In this document: positions 35,573-45,700 of the stretch, in pieces
Position numbering within the stretch: the stretch's first letter is position 1
Layout: every line of letters begins with the position of its first letter
Origin: Planctomycetota bacterium
GTDB lineage: Bacteria > Planctomycetota > Uabimicrobiia > Uabimicrobiales > Uabimicrobiaceae
Direction: 5' to 3'
NCBI GenBank assembly: GCA_029260735.1
Contig: JAJDCR010000007.1
Coordinates: forward strand, 62,001-126,000
DNA length: 64,000 nt
Made by a program: the position numbers and the translations under genes
Notes under the pieces: generated by a model
The model's database searches: none
Told to the model about the DNA's origin: nothing
What the model saw: only the letters and a program-made list of their open reading frames with translations

Positions 35573-38500
35573 ATGACCAGTTCGCAAACAACCGAACAAA
35601 TTTGGAAAAATTTTACAGAAAATCCCAATAATAGAGAAGATTTTGTTCTTCTTCAAGAGCATTATCAAAAAGAGCTAGATGAAGAAAAATTAGCCGAACT
35701 ATTCTCTCTACATGCCTCGGCTTTTGAAGAAAAACATCCTTCTTATGCAGCAACTCTCTATGGGACTTCGGGTCTGCATTGGCAGAAAATAGGTCGCCGA
35801 GAAAAGAGTTTTCAGGTTTACCAAAAAGCCTATCATTTGGAAAGAGCAACTCATCGAGACGTTTTTTTTCAAACTTGTATGAGTTTGGGAAAATGGGAAA
35901 AACTTATTTCTCTATGGTGGTATGAATCAGAAAACACTTCGGATGCGAAAGAAAAAGCAGATTGGCTTTATAAAATTGCTTTGGCTTACCGCGATAAACT
36001 AGAAAACCGGGCTAAAGCAAAAGAATTTTTGAAAAAAACAGTGGAAGAAGACATTAATCCTGATTATGTTAAATCTTTAGAGCGAGTTTACTTAGAAGAT
36101 GAAGAATATGAAGCTTTACTTGAGTTGTATGACTTGGAGCTAAAGCTTGACCTTACTCCTGAAACTCGAATCGAAAAGTTGCGACAAATGAACGCGATTT
36201 GTGAAAAAATTCCAGATGAAAAGAAAAACATTCAATACGCCCAGCAACTCCTTCAGATCTTGCCCCAAGACGAACACACTCTCTCTAGCTTAGAAAAGTT
36301 ATATCAAAATTCTCAAGAATGGGACAAGTTGGTCGGAATTCTCCGAGTTCGTTTTGAGGAGGAAGATTCACAAGAGCAAGCAGTTTTACTCCAGAGAATA
36401 GCTCTAATCTACAAAGAAAAACTTGAGCAGATAAAAGAAACAGTGGAGTGCTATGAAGAGCTTTGGGCTTTGAATAGTGATCCTGTGGCTTTAGAAGAAC
36501 TAGTTCTTTTGTATGAAAAAAATGAAGACTGGAATGCTCTAGCGGAAACCTATCAGCGACAAATTTCTCTCTCTTCTTCCCCTAAAAAAATCAATCTTTT
36601 GTTAGCAGAGCTTTTTCAAGATAAGATTAAAAATAAGGCTTTGGCTATTCAACATTACCGAGCAGCTCTTGCTCAAGACTCTTTAGATCACGATTTGATT
36701 CTCAATTTACAAAAGCTGTACATCGACAGTGGAGATGATAATAATCTACTGGAATGCTATTACTTGGAGATTGAAACTCTTAAAAACAAACAGAGTAAAT
36801 TACTTATCTATGACAAGATTATTCAGATTTTGGTTAAAGATGAACGGTGGGAAGAGGCTTCATTGGTTTATGAAAAAGTTTGGTTTGAAAATCCTGAACA
36901 AGAAAAATACTTTCATCCTCTCAAGGAAATCTATGAAAAGATCGATGAATATGACAAATTAGCCCAACTTTTAGCCAAAAAAAGTGAAATGACGAGTAAA
37001 GTAGAGGAGAAAAAAATTCTCTATCGAGAATTGGCGGAGCTTTATCATAAAAAGCTAGATAACGAAGACCAAGCCATGATCTACTATGAAATGTTACTAG
37101 AGCTGGACCCTCGCCAAGTTAAAGTGTGGGAAGTTTTGCGAAACTATTTCCGAGAGCAAGAAGAGGGAGCTCGGACTATTGAAGCTACTTTGCAAATTAT
37201 CCGTTTGGAACCTAAGCAGAGGTCGCGGGGTTACTGGGAAATTGCTCAGATTTATCAGAAGCTAGAAAAAGATTGGGAACAGGCTTGTCAGTATTATTAC
37301 AAGTTATTAGAGCTAAGGCCAGGTTTTGAGAATGCCCTGAGTGAATTGCAGAGTATTTATTTGGACCAAAAAATGTGGGACAAATATATTGACGTTAGTA
37401 AGCAATTAGCTGCCCAAAAAAATAATCCTGCAGAAAGAATAGCTATTCTCTTTTCCGTTTATGAAACTTATGAGAAAGAGAATAATCAAACAGAACAAGA
37501 AAAAGTACTCCTTTCCATTTTGGAAGCAAATCCGATAGAGAAAAAAGCTCTTACTCTTTTGAAAGAGTTATATGAAAAAGAGCAAAAGTGGTCTGAATAT
37601 ATTGCTATAGAAAAAAGAGAAGCTCTTAGCTTAGATTATAATAGTGGGCAGTTGATTGAAAAATACCAAAAAATTGCTCAGTGTTATGTGCATAAACTAG
37701 GCGATATTACTGGGGCTCTTCCTTGGTATGAAAAAATATCTTTTTTTCAACCAGATAACTTCGAGAACCAAAGAACCTTAGAGCTGTTCTATACTCAAAC
37801 CGAGAACTTTCTTCCTCTTATTCAGACTCTAGAAAGTCGATCTCATACGGCCTCTGAACCAGCAGAAAAGAATAACTATCTCTATATGGCGGGGATGCTG
37901 TGCGAAGAAAAACTCCAAGATCCGATAAGAGCCATTTCCTTTTATGAGTTGATCACTGCACGTGATCCTGGTCATCTCAATTCTTTGCAACGCTTACGTA
38001 AGCTGTACAAAAAGCACGGCCCTAAGGAGCCTCTCAAACAAGTTTTTCGTCATCTTTGTGCTTTAAGTGTCGAAAATCCTCATAAGCTGATGGCCTTTCA
38101 TTTAGAAGCGGCTAGCGAAATGGTTGAACCCATCTGGCATTATGAGAGAGTTCTTGAAATAGACCCGGAACATACTCTTTCTCTCGATAGCTTAGAGAAA
38201 CTTTACCAAGAAAACCAAACTTGGGATAAATTAGCAGGGGTTTATACTTTAAAAGAGAGCTTGGCCCAAGATACCCCGGCAAAAATAAACTGTCTTTTTG
38301 AGCTAGCCACTCTTTACCAAGATAAGCTTGAGCAAGCAGAAAAATCAGTGCTTTGCTATGAGAGAGTTCTCAGTATGAACCCGGAGCACACAATTGCTAT
38401 TGAGAAGCTTGAGGATCTTTATCGACAGCGAGAAGACTGGGCTGCTTTGGTTCGAGTTCTTCAGAGTAAAACTCAGGTTGTCGAAGAAACCGATAAAAAA

Positions 38501-41500
38501 GTGGAAATTTTAGCGGAGATGGGATCGATCTATCAAAATAAACTCTTCTCCTTTTATCTGGCTATCCAAGCCTATGAAAAAGTTATAACTTTCACTGATT
38601 TTGACCTGAATGTTGTGCAACAATTACGTAATCTCTATAAAAAAGAAAGAAAATTCTCTCAAGTAATTCGTACGATTGATGATGAACTAGCCTACTCTTT
38701 AGAAGATGAACAAACTCTTTTATTACTCTTTGAGAAGGCTGATATTTTTGCTAAGCAGATGAATGAGCCTGATAGAGCCAAAGATGTTTGGGAACAAATT
38801 ATCCAAAAATCTCCTGGAAATGCCGAGGCTTACAAACAGCTAGCTATGCATTATGAGCAGATGGGAGACCGAGAAAAACTTTTAGAAACATTTATAGAGC
38901 AGTTCCCTTATTTGGGTCCCAAGGGCAAAAAAAATAATCTTTTGCGCCAAGCTCACATTCTTATGGATCAAGAAGAGACCTTAGAGCGGGCTACTTTAGT
39001 GGTTAAGCAAGGTTTAGAAATGGACCCCGAGGACAGTCGGCTACGAACTTACCTTACTCAAATCTATCGGCAAAAAGAAAAATGGCAAGAGCTAGCAGAA
39101 CTTTATCAAGACGAGATTGATTTGACCAGAGATCCCGAAAAGAAACTAGAGATTTCCTATTATTTAGCGCAAGTTTGGTATGAGCAACTAGGGAAACGAG
39201 ACGAGCCACTGGCCATTTTTCTGAGGGTTCTCGAAGCAAAACCAGATCATCTAGGGGCTTTGAGAAATCTCCAGCAAATTTTCGTAGACCAAGAAAACTA
39301 TTTTGAGTTGATGAAGCTCTACGAGCAAGAATTGCAAATCCCTAACCTCGATGCTAAGCGCCGAGCATGGGTACAAATTTCTTTGGCTCAAACCCAAGAA
39401 GAAAAATTAAGCGAAGCGGGGAAAGCCACCCAAAATTATTTGGCTCTTTTAAAAGAAGAAAATCCAGAAAACTTACTTGCTCTCCAAGGACTTCAAAGAA
39501 TTTCCCTTCAGCATAACAACATGGTGGAGTTGCAAGATTTTCTAGAGCAAGAGCTTGCCATACAGAAAAATCCACAGAGAATTTGGCATTTGCATAGCCA
39601 ACTTGCCGAAATAAAAGAGAAGAAGCTTCCTGACGTTCCAGGAGCTATTATTCACTATGAATTTCTTCACCAAGAGTCTCCTCAAGATTTAGTGATTATC
39701 CAATCTTTAATTAAACTCTATCAGAAAAAAAAGAACTGGGAAAGTTACACTATAATGGCCGAGAAAGGAATACCTTTGCTCCTTTCTCCGGTAAGAGTAT
39801 CTAAACATTACATCTTAATGCAAATTTACCATCAAAAGCTAAAACAACCAGAAAAAGCAATTGGTCATGGAAAGGCGGCCTTAGATTTAGACCCTAGCCA
39901 TCGACCCAGTATTTTGTACTTAGAAAAGCTCTATGAAGAAACGGCTGAAAAATCCGCTTTGGCCGAAATGTATGAAAAAGAGCTTCGTTTAGACTCTGCC
40001 TTTATCTCTTCTTCTCGCGCAGTTACTCTCCATTTGGAAACCGGAAAAATCTACCAAGAAAAAGAAACTCTTGATTTGGCAGTAGAGCATTTCCGAGCGG
40101 TTTTATCTTTAGACCCTCAGAATAAAGAAGTACTTGCTCGCCTGGCGGAAATCTTTCAAAAAGAAGAGAGCTGGGAGAAACTTATTGATGTCTATGAAGA
40201 GGCTGCTCGCATGAGTAAAGATGAAGAGGAATCGATGCAGCTATATTTTGAAATCGGAATACTGTGGGAGCAAAAAGGGGAGAATTTAAATAAAGCCCTA
40301 GAGAACTATGTCATTAGCTACCACAAAAACCCGACCGATCTTTTGGTGGTGAATAAAACACGCACTCTCCAAGAAAAGCTAGAAAAATGGTCGGAAGCGG
40401 TTGAGTTCCTTGAAATAGAGGTGGGGCTACTAGAAGAAGATGGCCAAAAAGCAGGAACTTACCGGCGGATCGGAGAGATTTGGGAGGATCACTTAAAGGT
40501 TCCAACCCAGGCCATTATCTACTATCAAAAAGTTTTAGAGTTTGGTTTTCACCGAGAAACTTCTCTGAGAGCGAGGCGTATTTTAGAAAAACTTTCTCGC
40601 TATGAAGAATGGGCCCAAGTCTTGGAGAAATCCATTCGCCATACCACAGATAATGAAAAAATAGAGGAACTTTGTCTACTCGGAAAAATCTATCATAAAA
40701 ACCTTCGCAATAAAGAAGAAGCCCTCCGAGTTTATCGCACTATTTTAAAATTAGATTCAGGTCAAGCAGAGGCTCTGGAGGGAGTTTCTTTGATTTTAGA
40801 AGAGCAGAAAAACTGGGATAAATTGATCTCTATTCTGGGACGTCGCTTAAAAATAGAGGAAGCTTCAGAGCAAAGATCTTCTCTTTATCGTAAGCTGGGA
40901 AGCATTTTTTATGAAGAGTTATACCAAGGAAAAAAAGCCCTTCTCTCTTATGAAAAGGCTCTTGAAATAGAACCTGAGCATATACCAACCATCCATACTT
41001 TGCAAGATATCTACGAAAAATGGGGGCAGTACAACTCTCTGGTCGCTATTTTAGAAAAAGAAATTAGCTTGATTGAAGAACAAACTCGGCAAGTAGAACT
41101 TTACCGTGCTCTTGGCTTTACCTGGGAGTTTCGCCTTTTGGACTTAGATAAGGCAATCAAAGCTTTTGAGGCTCTGCGACAAATCATCCCGCAAGACTTG
41201 ACAACCATCCAAGACTTGGCAAGACTCTATCAAAAGCAAAGGTATTTTCCCAAACTATGTGACGTTCTCCAAGAAATACTCAAAGATGCAAGGGAAAACG
41301 CAAATCAGACGGTGGAGCTACAGGTTCTGTTAGAACTTGGGCAAGTCCATTATATACATCTAAAAAATAAAGAAGAGGGAAGTCGAATATTTCAAAAAAT
41401 TTTAGAGATAGACTCTTCTCACAAGGAAGCTTTCCAAGCACTGCGAAAGATCTACCAAGAACAAGAGGAATACGCCGCTCTCGCCTTTCTTCTGGAAGCT

Positions 41501-44191
41501 CGTTTTTCTCTGGAAATAGCAAATGAGCAGCAAGAGCTTGCTTCGTTTCTGGGAGAGCTTTACCAAGAAAGAATCCCCAACCCTGAAAAAGCCATTTTTT
41601 ATTATGAAAAAGCCCAAGCAGGAACAAAAGACGATTCCTCTTCTCTGGGTGCTCTCGAAAAACTCTACCGAGAACAAGAAAAATGGAATGAACTAGAAAA
41701 ACTTTACCAAGAAAAAATTCCTTTGGCCAACTCTCCCGAAAACAAAGCTAAAATATATGCCCAGCTCGCCGAACTCTATCAAAATGAGTTGAATGATCCA
41801 AAAAAATCTTTTGAGTCCTATCAAGCGGCCAGTGAAGAGTATCCGACCGAAGTTTCTTATACCCTAAAAGTAGCCCAAGTCTACCAACAGAAAAAACAGT
41901 GGACAGAGGCTTGTCAAAATTTCGAAAAAGCACTTCCCTATATTACAGATAGTCAGCGTAAGTTGGCCACCTTAACAACAATGGGAGACCTCTTTTTAGA
42001 CAAAATAGACGATTCCCAGCAAGCGCAAAAATCCTACACCGAAGCTCTGGAAATTAATCCCCATCATCGAAATGCCCTAGAACCACTAACCCAAATTCTT
42101 TTTTGCGAAGGAAAATGGACAGAAGTTCATCCTCTCTACCAGGTTTTGCTTTCTCTAATGGGAGCGGAAGAAGAAAATAAACAAGCGGAACTTTACTACC
42201 AATGGGCCTTAGTGGCACGAGCCCTCAAAGAATCCAGCAATGCGATTACCCGTCTTCTCAAATCGATAGAGCTAGACCCCAGTAAATCATACGTCCAGAA
42301 ACAAGCCGGAGACACTTACTCCGAAGAAGAACAATGGATCAACGCTTGCCAACACTATAAAAAAGCCTACGAGCTAAGCGATGCTGAGGAGCAAAAAACA
42401 ATCGAGAAACCCTGGGCGATTAGCTTAGAAAAAACCGAACAATTTCCCGAAGCCATCTCTCACTACTTAAAGTATCTAGAACAAGACCCCGCGGAAAAGC
42501 TTCCTTTCTGGGAGACATTGGGAGATCTCTACCAAAAAACCGAGAAATTCCCCGAAGCAAAAGAGTTCTATAAAAAAATACTAGCCAGCAATGCGACCCA
42601 GGAGAAACGACAAGAAGTTTGGGAAAAAATTGCCGAAGTGGAAGAAAAAGCCAAAGACACCAACGAAGCCATCGAAGCTCTTCTCCAAGGCATGCGCTAC
42701 CCCAACAAAAAACTATCGATTAAAAAGAACCTAAGCCGCTTGTATCAAAAAAATAACCAATGGGAAGAAGCCCTTAGTTGGATGAAAGAATGCTACGCCG
42801 ACCTAACCACCGACGAAGAGCGCGTCGAAAACCTAATCCAGCGAGCAGAAATTCTACCCCCGGAAAAGTCCGAACAAGCCATCGGCTACTACGAAAAAGC
42901 CCTGGAGCTAGTCCCCACTCATCTCCCCTGCCTAGAAGGACTAGCCAATCTCTACAAAAAACACGAAAACTGGAGCACTCTCGCTGAAAAGTACACCCAG
43001 TTCCTCAGCCAATTTCCCGAAAAAGAGAGCCCTCTACCTCTCCACTTAGACCTAGCTCACACCCAAGCCGAAAAACTCAACGACCCCCACTCTGCCATAG
43101 CAGAGCTAAAAAAAGCCCTCCAAATAGACCCTGAGCACCTAGGAGCGCAAATCACCCTAGCCGAACTGCAAAGCCAACTCCCCGAAACCCAAGAAAAAGC
43201 CATCAGCACCCACCTAAAAGTACTCCTAAAGTCTCCCTTCCGCAAAGACAGCTACGAGCAGCTAACCCAGCTCCTCCCCGAATTTGACCGTCACGACCAA
43301 GCCCACCGCGCCCACCGCGCCCTCAATCTCCTCAGCCTAAACCCAAGCTCCCTCCCTGAGCAAACCAACCTCAGCCGCAGCAAAGTCTCGACCGAAGTCC
43401 TCTGGAAATCCCTCATCCCCCGAGCCATCCTCCCCATCGCAGAACTGATGGCCCAAACATCCGAATTCATGAACAAAGTCTACCCAACAGACCTAGAGCA
43501 AACCTACCAAATCGACAAAAAATCTCACCTCGCTGCCCAATCCGTCCAACCCCCCGTCTGGTTCTACACCAACACCCTAATGACCACCCTAAAAATAAAC
43601 GACCTTAACATGTACACCCACCACCAAGAAAAAAACAAAATCTACCTAGCCCTCACCAACCACCCCTGCCTAATCCTAAACCAAGAAGTAGCCGAAAAAT
43701 TCAGCGAACCCGAACTACGCTTCCTCCTCAGCAAATACCTCTTCTACATCGCCCAAAAACAAACCCTAGCCCTAACCCTAACCACCCCCCAACTCCAACA
43801 ATACTTCCAACTCCTCCACTCCACCATCCACGAAAGCACCCCCGTCCCCCAAGACCCCGAAACCCTAGCCCTCCAGAAAAAGATCCGCGGAGCACTCCCT
43901 CGCAAAATCAAGAAACAACTCGAAACCCAGGAGTGGCCTAAAATAGAGGAGGAGGAGATTTCTAAGTACCAAGAATACCTGAATTACGCCTCTAATAGAT
44001 GCGCTTTGCTCTTGAGCGATTCGCTGGCGTTGTCGGTACAGATGTTGTACTTCTTGGAGACAGAAGAGAAGTGGGAAGGGCAAGGAGTTCTTCCCGAGAA
44101 GGTGCGGGAAGTGGAAGGTGTGCGGGATTTGTTTTTGTTTAACATATCCGAGACCTATACGCATTTGCGTCGGAGTTTTGGTTGGGGGTAG
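35573..44191 (+). CDS. Giant TPR protein (2872 residues)
   Basis: About 2500 residues of degenerate TPR units of the form LxxLYxxxxxWxxLxxLYexxL...A..YYexaLexdP, giving dozens of repeats. A distinct C-terminal domain follows (about 2620-2872) with phrases such as VWFYTNTLMTTLKIN, LNQEVAEKFSEPELRFLLSKYLFYIA, LPRKIKKQLE and ASNRCALLLSDSLALSV. This end resembles the C-terminal domain of large TPR proteins in myxobacteria and may be a degenerate M48-like fold without the HExxH motif; that is only a resemblance. No signal peptide. AGGAG 8 bases before the ATG supports the start. Codon use changes strikingly in the 3' portion (about 42.2-43.9 kb) to C-ending codons, then returns to normal for the last 90 codons. 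Function unknown; likely a scaffold. Confidence 0.88.
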   Translation: MTSSQTTEQIWKNFTENPNNREDFVLLQEHYQKELDEEKLAELFSLHASAFEEKHPSYAATLYGTSGLHWQKIGRREKSFQVYQKAYHLERATHRDVFFQTCMSLGKWEKLISLWWYESENTSDAKEKADWLYKIALAYRDKLENRAKAKEFLKKTVEEDINPDYVKSLERVYLEDEEYEALLELYDLELKLDLTPETRIEKLRQMNAICEKIPDEKKNIQYAQQLLQILPQDEHTLSSLEKLYQNSQEWDKLVGILRVRFEEEDSQEQAVLLQRIALIYKEKLEQIKETVECYEELWALNSDPVALEELVLLYEKNEDWNALAETYQRQISLSSSPKKINLLLAELFQDKIKNKALAIQHYRAALAQDSLDHDLILNLQKLYIDSGDDNNLLECYYLEIETLKNKQSKLLIYDKIIQILVKDERWEEASLVYEKVWFENPEQEKYFHPLKEIYEKIDEYDKLAQLLAKKSEMTSKVEEKKILYRELAELYHKKLDNEDQAMIYYEMLLELDPRQVKVWEVLRNYFREQEEGARTIEATLQIIRLEPKQRSRGYWEIAQIYQKLEKDWEQACQYYYKLLELRPGFENALSELQSIYLDQKMWDKYIDVSKQLAAQKNNPAERIAILFSVYETYEKENNQTEQEKVLLSILEANPIEKKALTLLKELYEKEQKWSEYIAIEKREALSLDYNSGQLIEKYQKIAQCYVHKLGDITGALPWYEKISFFQPDNFENQRTLELFYTQTENFLPLIQTLESRSHTASEPAEKNNYLYMAGMLCEEKLQDPIRAISFYELITARDPGHLNSLQRLRKLYKKHGPKEPLKQVFRHLCALSVENPHKLMAFHLEAASEMVEPIWHYERVLEIDPEHTLSLDSLEKLYQENQTWDKLAGVYTLKESLAQDTPAKINCLFELATLYQDKLEQAEKSVLCYERVLSMNPEHTIAIEKLEDLYRQREDWAALVRVLQSKTQVVEETDKKVEILAEMGSIYQNKLFSFYLAIQAYEKVITFTDFDLNVVQQLRNLYKKERKFSQVIRTIDDELAYSLEDEQTLLLLFEKADIFAKQMNEPDRAKDVWEQIIQKSPGNAEAYKQLAMHYEQMGDREKLLETFIEQFPYLGPKGKKNNLLRQAHILMDQEETLERATLVVKQGLEMDPEDSRLRTYLTQIYRQKEKWQELAELYQDEIDLTRDPEKKLEISYYLAQVWYEQLGKRDEPLAIFLRVLEAKPDHLGALRNLQQIFVDQENYFELMKLYEQELQIPNLDAKRRAWVQISLAQTQEEKLSEAGKATQNYLALLKEENPENLLALQGLQRISLQHNNMVELQDFLEQELAIQKNPQRIWHLHSQLAEIKEKKLPDVPGAIIHYEFLHQESPQDLVIIQSLIKLYQKKKNWESYTIMAEKGIPLLLSPVRVSKHYILMQIYHQKLKQPEKAIGHGKAALDLDPSHRPSILYLEKLYEETAEKSALAEMYEKELRLDSAFISSSRAVTLHLETGKIYQEKETLDLAVEHFRAVLSLDPQNKEVLARLAEIFQKEESWEKLIDVYEEAARMSKDEEESMQLYFEIGILWEQKGENLNKALENYVISYHKNPTDLLVVNKTRTLQEKLEKWSEAVEFLEIEVGLLEEDGQKAGTYRRIGEIWEDHLKVPTQAIIYYQKVLEFGFHRETSLRARRILEKLSRYEEWAQVLEKSIRHTTDNEKIEELCLLGKIYHKNLRNKEEALRVYRTILKLDSGQAEALEGVSLILEEQKNWDKLISILGRRLKIEEASEQRSSLYRKLGSIFYEELYQGKKALLSYEKALEIEPEHIPTIHTLQDIYEKWGQYNSLVAILEKEISLIEEQTRQVELYRALGFTWEFRLLDLDKAIKAFEALRQIIPQDLTTIQDLARLYQKQRYFPKLCDVLQEILKDARENANQTVELQVLLELGQVHYIHLKNKEEGSRIFQKILEIDSSHKEAFQALRKIYQEQEEYAALAFLLEARFSLEIANEQQELASFLGELYQERIPNPEKAIFYYEKAQAGTKDDSSSLGALEKLYREQEKWNELEKLYQEKIPLANSPENKAKIYAQLAELYQNELNDPKKSFESYQAASEEYPTEVSYTLKVAQVYQQKKQWTEACQNFEKALPYITDSQRKLATLTTMGDLFLDKIDDSQQAQKSYTEALEINPHHRNALEPLTQILFCEGKWTEVHPLYQVLLSLMGAEEENKQAELYYQWALVARALKESSNAITRLLKSIELDPSKSYVQKQAGDTYSEEEQWINACQHYKKAYELSDAEEQKTIEKPWAISLEKTEQFPEAISHYLKYLEQDPAEKLPFWETLGDLYQKTEKFPEAKEFYKKILASNATQEKRQEVWEKIAEVEEKAKDTNEAIEALLQGMRYPNKKLSIKKNLSRLYQKNNQWEEALSWMKECYADLTTDEERVENLIQRAEILPPEKSEQAIGYYEKALELVPTHLPCLEGLANLYKKHENWSTLAEKYTQFLSQFPEKESPLPLHLDLAHTQAEKLNDPHSAIAELKKALQIDPEHLGAQITLAELQSQLPETQEKAISTHLKVLLKSPFRKDSYEQLTQLLPEFDRHDQAHRAHRALNLLSLNPSSLPEQTNLSRSKVSTEVLWKSLIPRAILPIAELMAQTSEFMNKVYPTDLEQTYQIDKKSHLAAQSVQPPVWFYTNTLMTTLKINDLNMYTHHQEKNKIYLALTNHPCLILNQEVAEKFSEPELRFLLSKYLFYIAQKQTLALTLTTPQLQQYFQLLHSTIHESTPVPQDPETLALQKKIRGALPRKIKKQLETQEWPKIEEEEISKYQEYLNYASNRCALLLSDSLALSVQMLYFLETEEKWEGQGVLPEKVREVEGVRDLFLFNISETYTHLRRSFGWG

Positions 44192-44287
44192 GGGAAGGCG
44201 TCTGATATTTGAAAATTTTAGAGCAATTTGCTATTATATAGACAGTAGTTAAAATGTCAAAATTTTTTTTAATTTAAGCATTAGTTC

Positions 44288-45646
44288 TCAAAAAGAGATA
44301 TTCAAATCACTTCGAAATCTCCAATCATAATTATTGTCACCAGAGTCAGGACGAGAAACTAAAGCAAAAATATGAACTTCTACTCCTCTAAATATTAGAT
44401 ATTTGAATCCAAAAATGTGACTCTGATGATTTGTGCCGAAGAAAAAATCATCTTGGGCAAAGGGAGAAAATACAGCATCTTGTTCGATCAGTTGCCATTG
44501 GTAGTATATTTCCCATTCTTTTGGTTTCAATGCGAGTCCCAGTATCCAACCATGATTTTCTCCTCCTGCACGAGTGTTAAAAATGTATTCGCTAGCAAAG
44601 ATAATCGGAATGCTTAGCCCTGTGTAGGTGAATGTTAATATGGGATTAAGTATACCAAAGCGAGATTCAAAATCATCATCAATACCATCACTATTGTCAT
44701 CTTCCAGAGAATTACCTTGATCATCATCTAAAAGAGTGGGATCACGATCAGGAGTTACATCGGAATAAAGAAAGTAGCTAATGGCTAGTTCGCTTGTAAG
44801 GACATCGCTCAGTTTAAATTCTCCATGTGCTTGGAAATTCCACATTATTACCCCATTAGAATCGCCCTGTTCTAGTACACGATACCAGGCTGCCATGAAT
44901 TTTAATTTTTGCAAGCGGGCTATTGGCTTTGTTACTCCATAACCAATAGCAACCCCTTCAGGTTGCACATCTTTATCCCAAACATTTTCGCCATAAATGG
45001 GGTTATAAAACAAGGGGTTTTCAAATTTTCCTCCGGTAATCCAAGCTCCTTCTAGCCACTTTGGTTTGTAGTGAATAAATGCTCGATCGAGACTAATTTC
45101 TAAGCGATCAAATACGTCACCGAAAGTAACATGAGTTGAGTTTGGGTCATCCCGATCCCCCGTAGTAATGCGAGTTCCTATCTGAATTTCCTCTGTAATA
45201 TTGTAGTTTACTCCCAAGCGTACTCTCGTACGTTGTCGGTGGCGTTCGCGCCTATCGTCAGGAAAATCTGATTCATGGCGTAAACGTATATCGCCATAAA
45301 CTTTTATTTTATCGAGGTATTTTTCCCAGACGGGTTTTTTGGAATCAGAGTTTTCATTTATATACTCCTTGATAGTTTTTTCGATATATTCCTTAGTAGT
45401 TTCTTCATTGGGATCAATCATTTTATCTTTGCCTCGCTCTCGATGTTCTTGGCGAAGAGACCCTACTAAGTCGCTCAAGGCTGCTTTTGTTTCAGAATTT
45501 AAACCTTGTTCATTTTCCAAGGCTTGCTCTAAACGTTCTAACGCCTGTTCGGTATTAGTCTGTCCAAATATGGGGACATTAACAAATACAAGTAATGATA
45601 TTATCCCACAAACACATACAACAGAAATCTTTTGAAGTAGATGCAT
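44288..45646 (-). CDS. Putative outer-membrane porin
   Basis: 452 residues from ATG 45646 (AGGGAG just upstream; ATG 45661 is an alternative). Signal peptide ending near IFGQ, a coiled-coil-like segment (about 25-95: ALERLEQALENEQ...), then a beta-barrel-type region starting IKVYGDIRLRHESDF with alternating aromatic strands and ending in VSRPDSGDNNYDWRFRSDLNISF with a terminal Phe. This matches the putative-porin family (Porin_5 type). It would form a channel in the outer membrane. It starts about 55 bases after the GMC gene and is the last gene of the redox operon, so it may supply or export that system's substrate. Confidence 0.8.
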   Translation of the reverse strand: MHLLQKISVVCVCGIISLLVFVNVPIFGQTNTEQALERLEQALENEQGLNSETKAALSDLVGSLRQEHRERGKDKMIDPNEETTKEYIEKTIKEYINENSDSKKPVWEKYLDKIKVYGDIRLRHESDFPDDRRERHRQRTRVRLGVNYNITEEIQIGTRITTGDRDDPNSTHVTFGDVFDRLEISLDRAFIHYKPKWLEGAWITGGKFENPLFYNPIYGENVWDKDVQPEGVAIGYGVTKPIARLQKLKFMAAWYRVLEQGDSNGVIMWNFQAHGEFKLSDVLTSELAISYFLYSDVTPDRDPTLLDDDQGNSLEDDNSDGIDDDFESRFGILNPILTFTYTGLSIPIIFASEYIFNTRAGGENHGWILGLALKPKEWEIYYQWQLIEQDAVFSPFAQDDFFFGTNHQSHIFGFKYLIFRGVEVHIFALVSRPDSGDNNYDWRFRSDLNISF

Positions 45647-45700
45647 AAGTCTCCCTTTCATTATTAAGCTTTTGGATAAGAAAATTAATAAGTTTGTTGG

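Noticed and set aside
42778..43476. Open frames in other phases of the C-rich block
   Set aside because: Their length comes from the unusual base composition; the main frame is continuous and keeps TPR pattern.
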